Source: Eucommia ulmoides (Eukaryota; Streptophyta; Magnoliopsida; Garryales; Eucommiaceae). Taken from it: DNA of 64,000 nucleotides. The translations under genes and the position numbers were made by a program. Location of the stretch: NCBI GenBank assembly GCA_016647705.1, contig CM028338.1, positions 23,147,577 through 23,211,576 on the forward strand, in the 5' to 3' direction. This document shows positions 25,401-35,691 of the stretch, one piece after another (position 1 is the stretch's first letter; each line of letters begins with the position of its first letter). The notes beneath the pieces were generated by a model. That model did not search any database. It was not told the origin of the DNA and was given only the letters and a program-made list of their open reading frames with translations.

Positions 25401-27578
25401 ACATTTTTGGAGTGCAACTAGGGCTTCCCTAATAATAATAGACGCATTTCTATTAGCCTATTTGGAAGGATCTCACTGCATAACTATCCATGAATTTTCT
25501 TCTCTAGAATGATCATTTGGTTAAAAGTGAAAGGAACAAGGGTAGATGGTGGATACAACGAGAAGCATTCCCCATTGGATAAAGGTCATGCTAGTACAAA
25601 ACTTTTGACCTACTGACCGGTTTAATAGAATTTTCTTTTATGGTTCATATTTCGATTGGTTCATCTTTGTAGTAATCGGATGAACAGAGATGGAAATGTG
25701 GAAGTGTATTTTTGATTGAAATATGAAAAACCTACCAAACAAAAATCATCAGAGGACTTTCAGACTTGTCTATGAATTTTATCCACATATTTCTACTGGA
25801 ACTTCGTTTGCAGTTAACTGTATAAACGTGATGCCTTCTAAAAATCAGTTTAAGTAGAAAGTTATTGATACTGCAGTGCACTAATCACAAACCTCAGTAG
25901 CAGGAACATACTAGCAAAAACCAATGTCATGATGCACAGGAAATAATGATAGTAGCTATGCTGCCTATTAGAGAAATTCCTAAAGCTATAGTTAACTTCA
26001 TAAATAATCTTCGGATGATTTTAGGATTCACTATTAGATTAAATTAGAGTTACGGATAAGAAAAGATGCTACACTTGATCCTTTTTTATGGTTGTGTATA
26101 TAACATGTGTCTTTCGGTCATATAGTCGCTAAGCATATCAAAACATGACAAAAAATGGAAGCAGCAGTACTCTTGTAGCACTAGTTAAGAAAGTGCACGT
26201 ACTGATGAAGCCAAATCATCGGCCTTCAAAGTCTTAGCAAGTCCAAAATCACCTGGACAACACAAATCAAAGTTGTAGAAGCAAAAAATTAGAATTCATT
26301 TTTAATTAAAAAACATTTTATTCCAATTACAAGAAATATAACAAACTGACCGAGGCGAATATCTTGATCTTTTGTAAGAAATATGTTGGAACACTACAAC
26401 AAAGGTGATCAGTCCTTTTAGTCATTGCAGGCATCAGGAAAAAAAAAATTACAACCCAAAGAGTCTCAGTACTACTGTTACTGTACTTGGTACTTACTTT
26501 TAGGTCCCGATGCAAAACAAAATTAGCATGCAGATATTCGACAGCCAAAAGCAGTTGAGTGAACCACCTGCATAGTTTCTGCACGGTTTCCATGAGAATC
26601 AACATTATATTACTTGCACAGTTATATTGAAGGTCAAGCAAGAGAAAAATAAATGAAATCATTTTCAACCATTGGGTAATTTCTTCCATTTATATCAATA
26701 ACATCACATTACTGCTCACTCAACCCTAAATAGGTGGTAATGGATAATGGTAGTTGAGTAAAGTGAAAGAGCCTACCTCCTCTGGAAAATACTGCCCGCT
26801 TGATTTTTTCATCAATTCAGCCCTGTGCAAAGATTATTCATGAAAGAAATGAAGATGATTCTAAATTTACTGCTTTACAAGAAACTGTCAACTTACATAT
26901 CTCCACCTTCACAGTACCCCGTAACGATGCAAACATAGCAACCCTACGTTCCAATTTAAAATCAGAATTTAGAATGAAAAGAAAATAGAATTGCAATCAG
27001 AGAAGAATTAAGATCGCTCACCTTCTCTACCCATGCCTCCTTGAATTCAACAATGAAGGGGTGCTGAATCCGGGCAATTAATGCCATCTGTACATTACAA
27101 TTTTAACAATATATTATAACATAGCAAACCAATGTGATTGGGGATCTGATATATACACATACAGAGTTCAGACAATAGTAAGTTAAGACAAGCTGTTTTT
27201 AATGGGTGTTTTTCTATCCGTAGAGACGAAGATGAATTATAAAACCAATGCAAGATAAAGATCCAATAAAATAAATGTACCTCTTGATGAGCAGATCTCC
27301 GGCAGCGTTCTGTCTGCCGTGCAAGTCGAATCTTCTTTAGGACGTACCTGTATCTCAAACCAAACCAAAAGAAGAAAATTGAGAAATCAAGTATGAAGTC
27401 CTGCATTATAAATGTATCATATAATTCAGATCCACAGATAGAGAACCAAGAAAAAGAGAACGAACTATAGGGGCACATACTTCTTCTTTTCCAACTTGTG
27501 ATTGACTAAAATGGCGGCTCCAAAAGCTCCGCGGCCAATCTGCTCCATGATCTCGTACTGATCCATTCTCGACTCCAT
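7482..27578 (-). CDS. NEK6: NIMA-related Ser/Thr kinase, long plant NEK5/NEK6 (IBO1) type
   Basis: Fourteen coding exons on the minus strand: 27481-27578, 27281-27347, 27022-27087, 26897-26943, 26777-26822, 26498-26578, 26351-26393, 26203-26252, 24896-24977, 23339-23388, 22019-22092, 9794-9845, 9058-9708, 7482-8975. All introns are GT-AG and phases join to about 966 residues. The protein starts [20 protein letters not shown] (glycine loop 15-20). It has lysine 37 in YVLKK, HRDLK at 131-135, DFG at 151-153, GTPNYMCPE (activation segment, about 169-177) and [13 protein letters not shown] closing the kinase domain near 262. A long polar tail follows, ending in the conserved [19 protein letters not shown] and [17 protein letters not shown] blocks. 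The Arabidopsis counterpart (At3g44200, called NEK5 or NEK6/IBO1) phosphorylates tubulin and controls microtubules and epidermal cell shape. No frame break was seen, so it is probably functional despite a 12-kb intron. Confidence 0.93.
10855..11138 (-). repeat. 3' LTR of the copia element (284 bp)
   Basis: Closely matches 14617-14914. The minus strand starts TGTTGAAAAGGATAAAAT and is preceded by the purine-rich CTTGAGGGGGAG (11139-11150), the expected polypurine tract. Confidence 0.85.
11200..13520 (-). pseudogene. copia pol remnant (protease, RT, RNase H)
   Basis: The protease active site is seen as [12 protein letters not shown] near 13475-13515. The integrase region (about 13400-12700) is badly decayed. 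RT is seen as IAIALRKGV near 12660 and [29 protein letters not shown] (in pieces) at 12466-12218, with YVDDI intact near 11984-12000. RNase H ends the frame 11448-11200 with [13 protein letters not shown] and a final ADVLTKGL. Multiple frameshifts and stops make it inactive. Confidence 0.85.
13605..14528 (-). pseudogene. copia gag remnant
   Basis: A start at 14528 gives [19 protein letters not shown], then [13 protein letters not shown] and [17 protein letters not shown], the standard UBN2-type gag pattern. Stops interrupt it at several places. The frame 14027-13611 continues with [18 protein letters not shown] and a broken zinc-knuckle region ([20 protein letters not shown]). Gag would form the particle that packages element RNA. 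Confidence 0.8.
14617..14914 (-). repeat. 5' LTR of the copia element (298 bp)
   Basis: Shares most of its length with the LTR at 10855-11138, with small indels. Immediately inside it (14605-14616) the minus strand reads TGGTACCAGAGC, one base off the usual copia primer site TGGTATCAGAGC, complementary to initiator tRNA-Met. Confidence 0.85.
14976..14991. repeat. TA microsatellite
   Basis: Run of alternating A and T. A similar run lies at 15370-15387. Confidence 0.9.
15388..15520 (-). mobile_element. Au-type SINE remnant
   Basis: Aligns along its length with the SINE at 7291-7413. The minus strand contains GGTTCAAATA (B-box-like), a GGGGTAAGACTG block and CCCTCCCCAAACC, then CACCATTGC in reverse. 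It is more diverged than the 7291 copy and has no recognisable target duplication. It lies in the NEK giant intron. Confidence 0.65.
16318..16570 (+). repeat. 5' LTR of the chromovirus (253 bp)
   Basis: Starts TGTACGGCGGGGG and ends CTTCATCA. It contains repeated AAGTAGCCGTTATT-like units, also present in the 3' LTR. The primer site TGGTATCAGAGC follows at 16573. Confidence 0.85.
16573..16584 (+). other. Chromovirus primer-binding site
   Basis: TGGTATCAGAGC, exactly complementary to the 3' end of initiator tRNA-Met, two bases after the LTR. Confidence 0.9.
17166..18330 (+). pseudogene. Chromovirus gag remnant
   Basis: 17608-17964 carries the retrotransposon gag core: [38 protein letters not shown] and a [11 protein letters not shown] block, as in plant chromovirus gag ('ARFEEL'). 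A stop after GLRPNI interrupts it. A zinc knuckle at about 18270-18320 is decayed to [15 protein letters not shown], having lost one cysteine and the histidine. Confidence 0.8.
18490..18882 (+). pseudogene. Chromovirus aspartic protease remnant
   Basis: [18 protein letters not shown] carries the DGGS form of the active site usual in plant chromoviruses (18544-18555). The conserved [10 protein letters not shown], followed by the Y..H....I loop, is recognisable. Frame is open for 130 codons but is cut off from gag and RT by stops. Confidence 0.8.
18950..20160 (+). pseudogene. Chromovirus reverse transcriptase and RNase H remnant
   Basis: In pieces: [52 protein letters not shown], then the polymerase motif YFDDI (19584-19595) in another frame, and [18 protein letters not shown] with FYRRFIKGF. 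RNase H is reduced to a short HSDHQALRY-like segment near 20025-20060. Several frameshifts. Confidence 0.82.
20095..21100 (+). pseudogene. Chromovirus integrase remnant
   Basis: [15 protein letters not shown]...[10 protein letters not shown] is the zinc-binding end with the first cysteine of the CxxC pair replaced by tyrosine. [22 protein letters not shown] and [13 protein letters not shown] are core pieces holding the first two catalytic aspartates. The region with the catalytic glutamate is disrupted near 20830-20900. Confidence 0.8.
21047..21640 (+). pseudogene. Chromovirus integrase C-terminus and chromodomain
   Basis: [17 protein letters not shown] and [14 protein letters not shown] are standard chromovirus integrase C-terminal blocks. 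A frameshift near 21515 moves the chromodomain to another frame, where [12 protein letters not shown] is readable, followed directly by a stop. Chromodomains in this group steer integration toward heterochromatin. Confidence 0.8.
21715..21945 (+). repeat. 3' LTR of the chromovirus (231 bp)
   Basis: Starts TGTATGGCGGAGAC and ends CTCCATCA, and matches 16318-16570 apart from small deletions. The stretch TTGATGGGGATCGAC just upstream is the likely polypurine tract. Confidence 0.83.
22093..23338 (-). other. NEK intron (1246 bp)
   Basis: Intron between the exon ending ...RPAFKAF and that starting [13 protein letters not shown]. It contains a T-rich tract (about 22460-22498). No other element recognised. 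Confidence 0.8.
23389..24895 (-). other. NEK intron with unclassified repeats
   Basis: Intron between the exon ending ...DIWSLG and the next. 23570-23780 has the GATGTGRGATTYAACA motif twice, a sequence common in dispersed plant repeats. 23950-24180 is rich in GTGTCC-like words on the plus strand. 24340-24500 is a long C/T-rich tract. No coding sequence. Confidence 0.55.
24978..26202 (-). other. NEK intron containing a MITE
   Basis: Intron between the exon ending ...KADDLASS and VVGTPNYM. Apart from the MITE-like element at 25308-25429 it is unremarkable AT-rich DNA. Confidence 0.8.
25308..25429. mobile_element. MITE-like element, 122 bp, TAATA duplication
   Basis: The ends form inverted repeats of about 38 bp. 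The left end GGGGAAATGCTATTGGGACT continues as CCACAATGTCC, and the right end on the minus strand reads GGGAAGCCCTAGTTGCACT then CCAAAAATGTCC. They are about 80 percent identical with one indel. Both sides are flanked by TAATA (25303-25307 and 25430-25434). The superfamily is not determined; the duplication could equally be counted as TAA. Confidence 0.7.
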
Positions 27579-28080
27579 CAATTTGTTGATCCAACAATCT
27601 ATCGATTTCTACGGAGGTACATATGGACAAACACAATGTACAATATACAGACCCCAAGATTTCCGGCAATCAATCAGTGCGGTAACATTTCATCTCACAT
27701 GATTTGACAAAAATATAGACACCGCAGCTCACTAAACCTTGGATCTCCAGCGATGACTCCGAAACATTTCCTGATGAATTTCTGAAAGAATTCGCATTCA
27801 CATGTATATGCAAATCTCAATATAAAAAATCTTCGAAATCAACTCGAACAACCAGAGCATTTCTCGAATAAGATCAGATTTGAATGGAAATTAGCCTCTC
27901 CGAAACACGAAAAATGCACATTCTCCTTTCCAGTCAACAAAGCTATAGTAAGCTTTGATTCTATCCGCTTCTCCCACGTTTTGTTGAGCTCTCTGATCTG
28001 TCTAGTATTATTTTCTCCTCCTCTTGTAAGAACAGTACAGTTCGCTCTCTAGTTTATGTGAGAACATCTCACAGTTACAA
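27579..28080 (-). promoter_or_regulatory. NEK 5' leader and promoter region
   Basis: Directly upstream of the NEK start codon. A probable 5'UTR intron lies at 27609-27737 (donor CCAAG|GTTTAG, acceptor CCGTAG|AAATCG), leaving 30 bases of leader before the ATG. The transcription start cannot be fixed from sequence; CT-rich DNA near 27960-28030 would be a typical leader. Confidence 0.45.
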
Positions 28081-29160
28081 TTATTTTAACGGAAAATATA
28101 AATAGTTTTAATGGGCCAATCATGTTGAGTTTTTTGGAAAAACTTTTCCCCCTTTCACTTGGTAACCCATCAATATCTATAATTTAAAAAAAAAAATAAA
28201 AAAAATTGTTTAGACTATAATAGTTCATCCAAACAAAAAGTTGTGTTGTTCATTTGTCTAGATCGTACATGTGAGTTATATTTTGGTCCTTGATGATTAA
28301 AAGTTCTAGCAAGATGGACGATTCTACCCTTGCGATTGTCACGATGTTGCTGAAAGAGAGAAATTCAATTATGGTAAGTTATGATTATGTTGTTTTAGGC
28401 AGTCACCATTTATATGCAATAATCATTTAGCAGGCAGTTCATTCCTTTTGCATATCGATTCTTTGGCAAGCAGTTCATTCCGTTTGTATTCTTGTTTTGA
28501 ATTTGAGAGGGTGGCAACGAGAAGTAAATTCAAAAATGAGTAGACACAGAGTGAAGAAGAACTCACAGTTTTGTGTTAAATTCCAGAGTTGAGAGCCACT
28601 AGTAATATGGTAAGTTGATTATTTCTTTGAATGCATTTGATTCGAAATTCGAAATCTGAAACAATGTTGAATGTTTTCGATTTTGTTTTCTTGTTTTTTT
28701 TAACAAGAAACGAATAATGATAATTTAAGTAAATTGGAACGAAATATATGGGCATCCACACATACAATTAAAATGTGAATATTCTACACATTCGTAATAT
28801 AATATTTGTTGTAATCTATTCGTGTTTACAATATGTCAATTGACCATTGTTTAGTAGATTAAATCGAAAACATGAACATTCATTTATGATGATTAAGTTA
28901 ACATTCAAAGAATACGTTAACATTCATTCATGTGATGTATATTGCTGATAAGTTGTATGATTAGGTGATGAGTTGTTGAAAGATAATGTTGTACAACGCA
29001 TGTTAACATTCATACATGTCACATTGAGTTAACATTTTGATGCACACGTAAATCTTTTCATATAATTGATGTAAACGTGAACATTAATTAGCGCATTTGG
29101 AGTTTGTATGATACATTTTACGTTCATTTTGTTAATTATATTGTTTGGTGCACATTTTTC
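28081..29160. other. Intergenic DNA before the Mutator-like remnant
   Basis: AT-rich. 28860-29090 has repeated AACATTCAT words that could be subterminal repeats of the transposon. No terminal inverted repeat or gene recognised. Confidence 0.4.
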
Positions 29161-29162
29161 AA

Positions 29163-30888
29163 TTTTTGTTGTAGAATATAGAAATGGTAACGCTTGTGGT
29201 ATTGATGTGCAAGTATGATGATGGTTACTCTTTGGGAGTAAGAGTTGATGTAGAATTTACATATGAGATGTTAATACAAAAATTGATAGTGAGGTGGGAT
29301 GTTTTGATGGATGAATCATTTGAGCTGAAGTATTCTATACCAGGGCAAGAAATGTGTTTGATGTCATGTAAAGAAAACTTAGAAGTGGTAGTCTGTCTTG
29401 CTTGTTCATTGAAACTGGAGTATGTTAATGTGGACATTAAGTTATATGGAAGCGAGAATGGCTCGGGTGGTAGTAGGCAGAACATGCTAGTTGAATATCA
29501 GTGAGGACGTGGTGGCAGAGGTGATGCAATTATGAATGAAGACTTGTTGCCTTTTTTTTTTTCCTTTACCGCAAAATGCATTATTGTCTGATCACTGGGT
29601 TGACGGTATCAAAGAAGTAGGTCAGAGTTTCAAGGGTGGGATACCAGAGTTTAGAGAGACGTTAAGAAAATATGTCAAGTTAGGGTTTTGTTTTAAATAC
29701 AATAAGAATGACAAACAGATGGTGAATGTTGAATGTGCGTCGAATGAAGAAAGGGGTTGTGCTTAGAGGGTGCATGGAAGAGTAGATAATATGAATAATT
29801 TTTTTTTTTTATATATATTTGGGAGCTGGTAAAAACCCATTCATGTAGGGCTGTTTTGAGGACAAACAAAAATAAAAACATGAATTCTAATGTGGTTAAG
29901 TCATGTTTGGTAGATTTGGTACAAAACATCCCGGGTACAAGTCTGATTGATGTTTTTCTATACATTTAAGAATGACTATGGTATTGAGATTCCATACCAC
30001 ATTGCATGGAATGGAGTTGAGAAAACTCGGGATGATCTGTATGGTGATCACATGTCTTCATATGATCAGCTGCGTTGGTATATGGATGCTTGCTTGCGCA
30101 CGAACCCCTGGAGTCATTTGGTATTGGACTACAATCAAGAAATTGGTCACTTTAAAAGATTGTTTGTTGCATTTAATGCAACTATTCATGGATTCAAGTA
30201 CTGTTATTCGATGTTATTTCTTGATGGAATGTTCCTAGGGACATATATAAAGGATGCTTGCTGGCAGCTAGTATGAAAGATGGAAACAATGATAATTTTT
30301 TTTTTTTTTTGCATTTTTTCTCAATTCTTGTGATATTGTTGCATTTTTTATATTTGTTTACTATTTTTGTAGGTTTGTTTCCAATTGCTTTTGCAGTGGT
30401 TAACACGGAGAACAACAACAATTGGCATTGGTTTATGGGTTACTCGTCTAAAACTGTGTCACATGAACGTGTATTAACATTCATATCAGACCGACATAGT
30501 GGGATACTTGAATGTTCCCAAACTGTTTCTATTCGTTTTGTTTGAATTATTTGAAGAACAATGAGATAAAATAGTTGATATAAAACAAGGATTTAAATAT
30601 AAGTTGGTTTATAAATATTCTATAATGGCGTATGCCATGACGATGGAGAATTTTTATCAAATGCTTGACAAATTAAAGTCCGAAGGTAAGGGTCGAGTAG
30701 AAAATTTACCGGCAGATGTCCTACCTAAAATTTTTTGTAACATGTTTTTTTAGAGGCAAAATATATGGTGAAATATCTTCTAATTTAGTGGAGTCATTTA
30801 ATGCCTGGATTCGTGAGTACCGTCATTTACCTATTATATTGATGGTTGACAAAATTAGGTGCAAGTTAATGTCACTTTTGTCAGTTTG
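29163..30888 (+). pseudogene. Mutator-like (MuDR) transposase remnant
   Basis: 29536-29766 carries the MuDR N-terminal domain (FKGGIPEFRETLRKYVKLG...ASNEERGCA). 29947-30545 carries the MULE transposase domain (SYDQLRWYMDACLRTNPWS, FLDGMFLG, FPIAFAVVNTENNNNWHWF, FISDRHSGI). An intron-like T-rich insert at 30288-30372 separates KDGNN from FPIAF; its acceptor TTTTGTAG is good but the donor GT is changed to GA. Homology ends at about 30888 (DKIRCKLMSLL), where Tat LTR sequence begins, so the zinc-finger C-terminus is gone. Stops and frameshifts make it inactive. Confidence 0.8.
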
Positions 30889-30899
30889 ATTTTATTTGA

Positions 30900-32824
30900 C
30901 ATCATTTTGTATGATTTGAACATGGTTTGATGATTGTGGCATGAATTTAATGTCTTTTAGATAATTATGGGTTATACAGGTTATATACAAAAAATTAAAG
31001 CGTGAATACTACATGATTATGCTATGTACAAGAAAAATATATAAATTTAAGACAATATTGAAGGATTATCAAGAAACATACCTAGTTTAGGAGAGTGGTA
31101 TTTTCCTAAACAAATATCTTCTTCTCCTTCTTGATCTTCTCGGTTTATACTCGATCGATTGCTGTCAACTTCTTGAGTTCTTTCTCCAAAAACCTCAAGA
31201 ACTCCCTCCAAGACCAAATTTCAATAGAATATCAAGGTGTTATTGAATAGAAATGATTGGAAACCCTAGGACCCGAGAGCACTGCTAAGGTTTAACCCCT
31301 AAAATTGTGAAAACCAACCCCTGTATTTGTAGGCCAGAGGGCCAGCGTATTGGCCCATGAACAGGCTAATCCAAACTCCACCTTAGGGTCTATATGGCTT
31401 AGGGGTCATGTCATCTTGTCTTGATTTTGAATTGTTTTGAACGGATTTGGAAGATTGTGTTGGATTGTCAAAGATTTGGTAATGATTACCAAATCTTTGA
31501 AAGATTCTAGCAATCATTGGCAATCACTAGTAATGATTGGCAATGATTGGAAATCATGACACAATATCCAATGTGATTAGTTGCATATGGGTGCATTAAT
31601 GGCATGAAATGACACTTTCGGTTTGGTCTGGTGGTTAAGTACCGGTTAGTTTTACTATTTCGGTTTGGTTTCCATTAATGTTTCCAAGGTTCAATGCACA
31701 TGGTCTTGATGAGTCACTTTGCATTTAATGTTTAATGATGACCCTTGATGTGATGGGCTTGGAATTGGTTGGATTTGAATCAAATCGGATTAGTTTACCT
31801 TGTAATCAGTAGTTACATTTCAAGGTTTTTAGTTAACCCTAAGATATTTTAAACAAAATATCTTAATTATTTGAATCCACCAAATCCATGTCATCCCAAG
31901 AATTGAATGCTTGATGGGATGGACATTTAATTCTCATTAAATGCCTTGCTTAGGTGGCGAACTAGATTGGTTTGGTTTTAATAAAGGGTAATCATATTTC
32001 AGGGATTTCGGTTAACATTATTTGAATGTGGTCTATCCATGTCATCCCAAGCATTTAATGCTTTATGGGATGAGCTTTTAGTGCTCATTAAATATGCCTT
32101 GCTTAGGTGACGAACCAAATCAGTTTAGTTTTGATAACAGTTGGTTACCTTCTAAGTGACTTAATTTCTTCCCTAGATATTTTGTAGAGAATATCCTAGG
32201 GGTGTCTTGGTCATTTTAATTCTCTTTTGTGAGTCATTAAATGATAGGTTGGGTCCTTGATTCAATGGGCTTTGATGGTTTGTCAAGACAACTTTAGTTT
32301 AATCAATTTCAAACCGAGTCCTAATCCTTAGTTACCTTGTGTAACTTGGATTTGTCACAACATTGTCATGCTTTGGTTATGGTCTTTTGAATTGTTTCTT
32401 GACAGTATTTGAATGTAACATGCATAATTGAAACATGTTAAATAGACGAAACTAGTGATAGTAAATGTTTTAGGGTCAAAGTAGGTAACCGAGGTAAATT
32501 AGTGAGATATCATATAATTAAAGGGTAGTAACTAATTTATTTATTTTTCATATTAAAGGAGACTTAATGAAAATCAACCTTTAATAATGTCATTTTAGAC
32601 CCCCTTAATATGTAGGATTTTTTAGGTTAACCCTAAAATTTTACTTAGCTGAATTCAGTCTAATTTAACAGTTTTGTGTTTTCTTATATTTTTTGGTGCA
32701 TTTCTGTATTATAAAGTGTAATTCAAAGTAGAAATTCATTCCCTTTAAATCTTAGTTTAAAGTTTACCTCAACTCGTACTTTCAATTTGACATTTATTGA
32801 GCGGGACAAAATGCAATATCTACA
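30900..32824 (-). repeat. Tat/Ogre-like LTR, 5' portion (copy i)
   Basis: The minus strand starts TGTAGATATTGCATTTTGTC at 32824 and runs left, matching 41098-39833. It is about 650 bp longer over that part, through an indel between 31740 and 32480. Its 3' third is missing at the join with the Mutator remnant. A 33-bp palindrome lies at 31468-31500. Confidence 0.75.
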
Positions 32825-32845
32825 GTTCCTAGTGGAGTCGCCAGC
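32825..32845 (-). other. Tat-type primer-binding site squeezed between two LTRs
   Basis: Minus strand: two bases GC then TGGCGACTCCACTAGGAAC, similar to the tRNA-Arg-type primer site of Tat/Ogre elements. The next LTR starts immediately, so only 21 bp of internal sequence remain. Confidence 0.7.
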
Positions 32846-34160
32846 TGTCGCACCCCGAAATTTGTTGAAAGCGGGGAAAGTAGAGATCGAGAAGAATGGG
32901 AAAATAAGTTTTCATTCCTCCATCTCGAAATCCTCCAAATCCATTCATTTTTTGAAAAATGGTTTTCAAGGGCTTTTCTAGGCGTTAGTTTTAAAAATGT
33001 TGCTTGGGTCGGGATTTGTGTTGAAGACAAAGTCGCAACCTAACATGGGTTAAATGGTGCATTAAGTCACCGGGATTTTTGAAATTTATTTTTTATTTTG
33101 AAATAGCCTGTGCTTTTACTTGTAAAGGTCTTGTACTAGAGATTTCTTTAAGTTTGGGGATTAATTATGCTCGGGGGAGGTTTCAAGCATCCCAAGACAC
33201 CCATCCAAAGATGGTACCTCAATCTAAATAGATATTCGCTTTCAAATAAAATCCAAGTAATTTTCTTTGGTTTTGATTTACAAAATAATTCCCTTTTTTT
33301 AAGTTTTTGTCTTTTTTATGCATTTTTTATGATGCCATGCAAGTAGTAAATGTTAATTAATCAACGACACCCAATAAAAATGAAAATAAAAATGTTTTTT
33401 GTATTTTTTTTACGATCAAACCTTATAAAGGTTGCCTACATATCCCGGTTAACATGGGAGAATCAGGTCGAAATGTAGTTCATCTGTTCAACATAAACTG
33501 ATGTTTATTGATAGATGACTAAACCCGTACATATGATGCCTACGTATCTCAAATCATTGAGAATCAGGTCAGCACATAGTTCATTTATTCAAAGTGGACT
33601 GATTTTATTACAATTTTAGTTATTAAACAAAACATGAATCATATTATGATATGTAAGTAATCTCTTTGATTTTTGTCAAGAACACCACAACCAAACTCAT
33701 TTGTTTAGAAAAGATTAGTGTTTGTTTTTGAGTTGTTAGTTAAAAAGGAAAAAAAACACATAGTATATATGTCAGTTCTACTCGTAACTAAGAAAAACGT
33801 GAACATTTCTAAAGAAGGTATGCACACATCCCTAAAGGAATAAAGGTCCTTCCTTTATCCCGAATTTTTAGCCACAAAGGGCTTGATGATGTAGTATATA
33901 TATATAAGGAACCAGTCCACTAGCCTGAAGACTTAGTGTTAGTCTGTGATCTTGACGTTTAGCATAAAATAAAGTCAATTATTAATAGTATATGGTTAAA
34001 TTAACAGTTAATAGAGTTAGGTTTAATGTGTTTATGAGAGAATCACAAAGACTATGCACAACTCATGGTATGATAGATGTTCTGTGTATGATCTTCATAT
34101 GTTCTTAACATGTTCACAGATATTTTTGGTCCTCACATGTTCTTGGACGTTCTTGATGTT

Positions 34161-35556
34161 TGATAGGTGTAAAATATCTATCTACTTCTAAATCGAATTT
34201 GGTAGTTTTTGAGTTTATTATTAATATTTAATTGCCTTTTAGTTTTATTTTAGTTAAATCAGGTGTAGGGACATTAACGAGTTATAAACAGGCGAAACAG
34301 AAAGAAAACAGTGAAGAAATGATGAAGAAATAAGGTTTCAAGATCACAAGACCCACCACTGCGGCGGTGAGAATGCAGAGAGTGCTGAAAATGAGCAAAG
34401 TCCCACCGCCTAGACGGTGAAAATGCAGAGCGTTGGGAGTTAGTCCCACAGCCTAGGTGATGATTCCACCGCCTAGGCGATGAAAGATCAGAGAGTTTGG
34501 AAAGGTGGCCAACATACCTACCGCCTAGACGGTCAGCTTTGCACAACAAAGAAGATATTTTCAGATATTTTGAAGCCTTGCACCTATAAATACCCATTCT
34601 CCCACTTTCATTGAAGAACTCTTGGAAAACTCTTGGAGCTGGAACATCCCTAATCCTTAGGACTTGGTCCTTGGCCAATCTTGAAGAGCTCAAAGAGGAT
34701 ATTCATCATCCGGAGAAGAGGAAACAGTAGCGGATCGATCTTTGGCGACAGTGGACCACTCCACTTTAAGATTTAATCTTTCTTTCTATGTTTCTATCTT
34801 AGTAATTCAATGTTTTATTGTGAATGATGATGAATCCCTCTTGGTTTAATGTTTCAATGGCCAAGATCATGTTAGATTAGATAACTATTAGCTAGGGATC
34901 GATGTGGTTGTGTAAATACTAGTTTGATGAAATATATGTTTCTTTAACGGTTGTTTGCTTTTAAATCCGATTGTGTTTATCATTTTATGACAATCTTAGT
35001 ATGCTTGTTAAGGTATTAGGGTTGGATTTGAGAATACAAGGTTTGACACTTGGAAGAGGTAACCCTAGATTCGGACTAGGGTAAACACATCGTTACAATC
35101 TAACGACCTGGGAGGGCATTAGTAAGTGTGCAATCGATGACGTTGGAGCAAGACTCACATGACCTAGCATCTTTAAGACATTGAGAGGGATTTCTTCGTT
35201 GACACGAAGTCACGTATTTACTCGTCTTACACTCAGGAGAGGTGGCGAGTGAGTTTACGAACCGAGATTATCGGATACCTAAACTCCGTTATTGTTAACT
35301 AAACAAAATCAAACATGTAGGTAATCAACTTAGTTAGGATTAATCCTCTAATTGTAGTTTAGCTTAGTTTTAATTAGTTTAATTTAAACATTTATTGAAC
35401 CGTCTGGATAATAGGAGACTATGCAAACTGCGGTATTCAATTATTCACACTGTCCATGTGGGAACGATATTTGATCTTAAAGATCCATTATATTAAAATT
35501 GGACCTTGTGCCTTGCGAGTAGTCAATACGTGAGCGTGTAAAAATCTCGGCGTACA
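34161..35556 (+). repeat. 5' LTR of element C (1396 bp)
   Basis: Starts TGATAGGTGTAAAATATC and ends CGGCGTACA. U3 palindromes (GGCGGTG, CCGCCTAGACGG, CCGCCTAGGCGA) lie at 34355-34535, TATA box TATAAATA at 34585-34592. Confidence 0.88.
35061..35252 (+). promoter_or_regulatory. Conserved RNA-hairpin module in 5' LTR of element C
   Basis: Contains the short stem ACCCT...AGGGT (35062 onward), a weak H2, and H4 at 35218-35252. H4 arms are TTACTCGTC / GGCGAGTGA around loop TTACACTCAGGAGAGGT; nine of nine pairs form with G-U wobbles. Confidence 0.65.
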
Positions 35557-35562
35557 AGTTTT

Positions 35563-35580
35563 TAGCGTTGTTGCTGGGGA
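35563..35580 (+). other. Primer-binding site of element C
   Basis: TAGCGTTGTTGCTGGGGA, an Athila-type tRNA-Asp site with several substitutions, six bases after the LTR. Confidence 0.7.
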
Positions 35581-35691
35581 TGGTGTTGAAAGTGTAGAAT
35601 TGATATTGCGACTAAGTAGTTGAATATTAATCTAGACAATTCTTTTGTTTTATTTTCTTTTTAATTATTTTCTTCTTTTGTTTCATTTGTT

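Noticed and set aside
27406-27669. 87-codon minus-strand ORF over the NEK first exon
   Set aside because: Wrong frame; the correct frame starts at 27578 ([15 protein letters not shown]) and fits all downstream exons.
32787-33030. Small ORFs on both strands across the Tat LTR/primer site
   Set aside because: Non-coding LTR sequence; the frames simply cross the LTR boundary.
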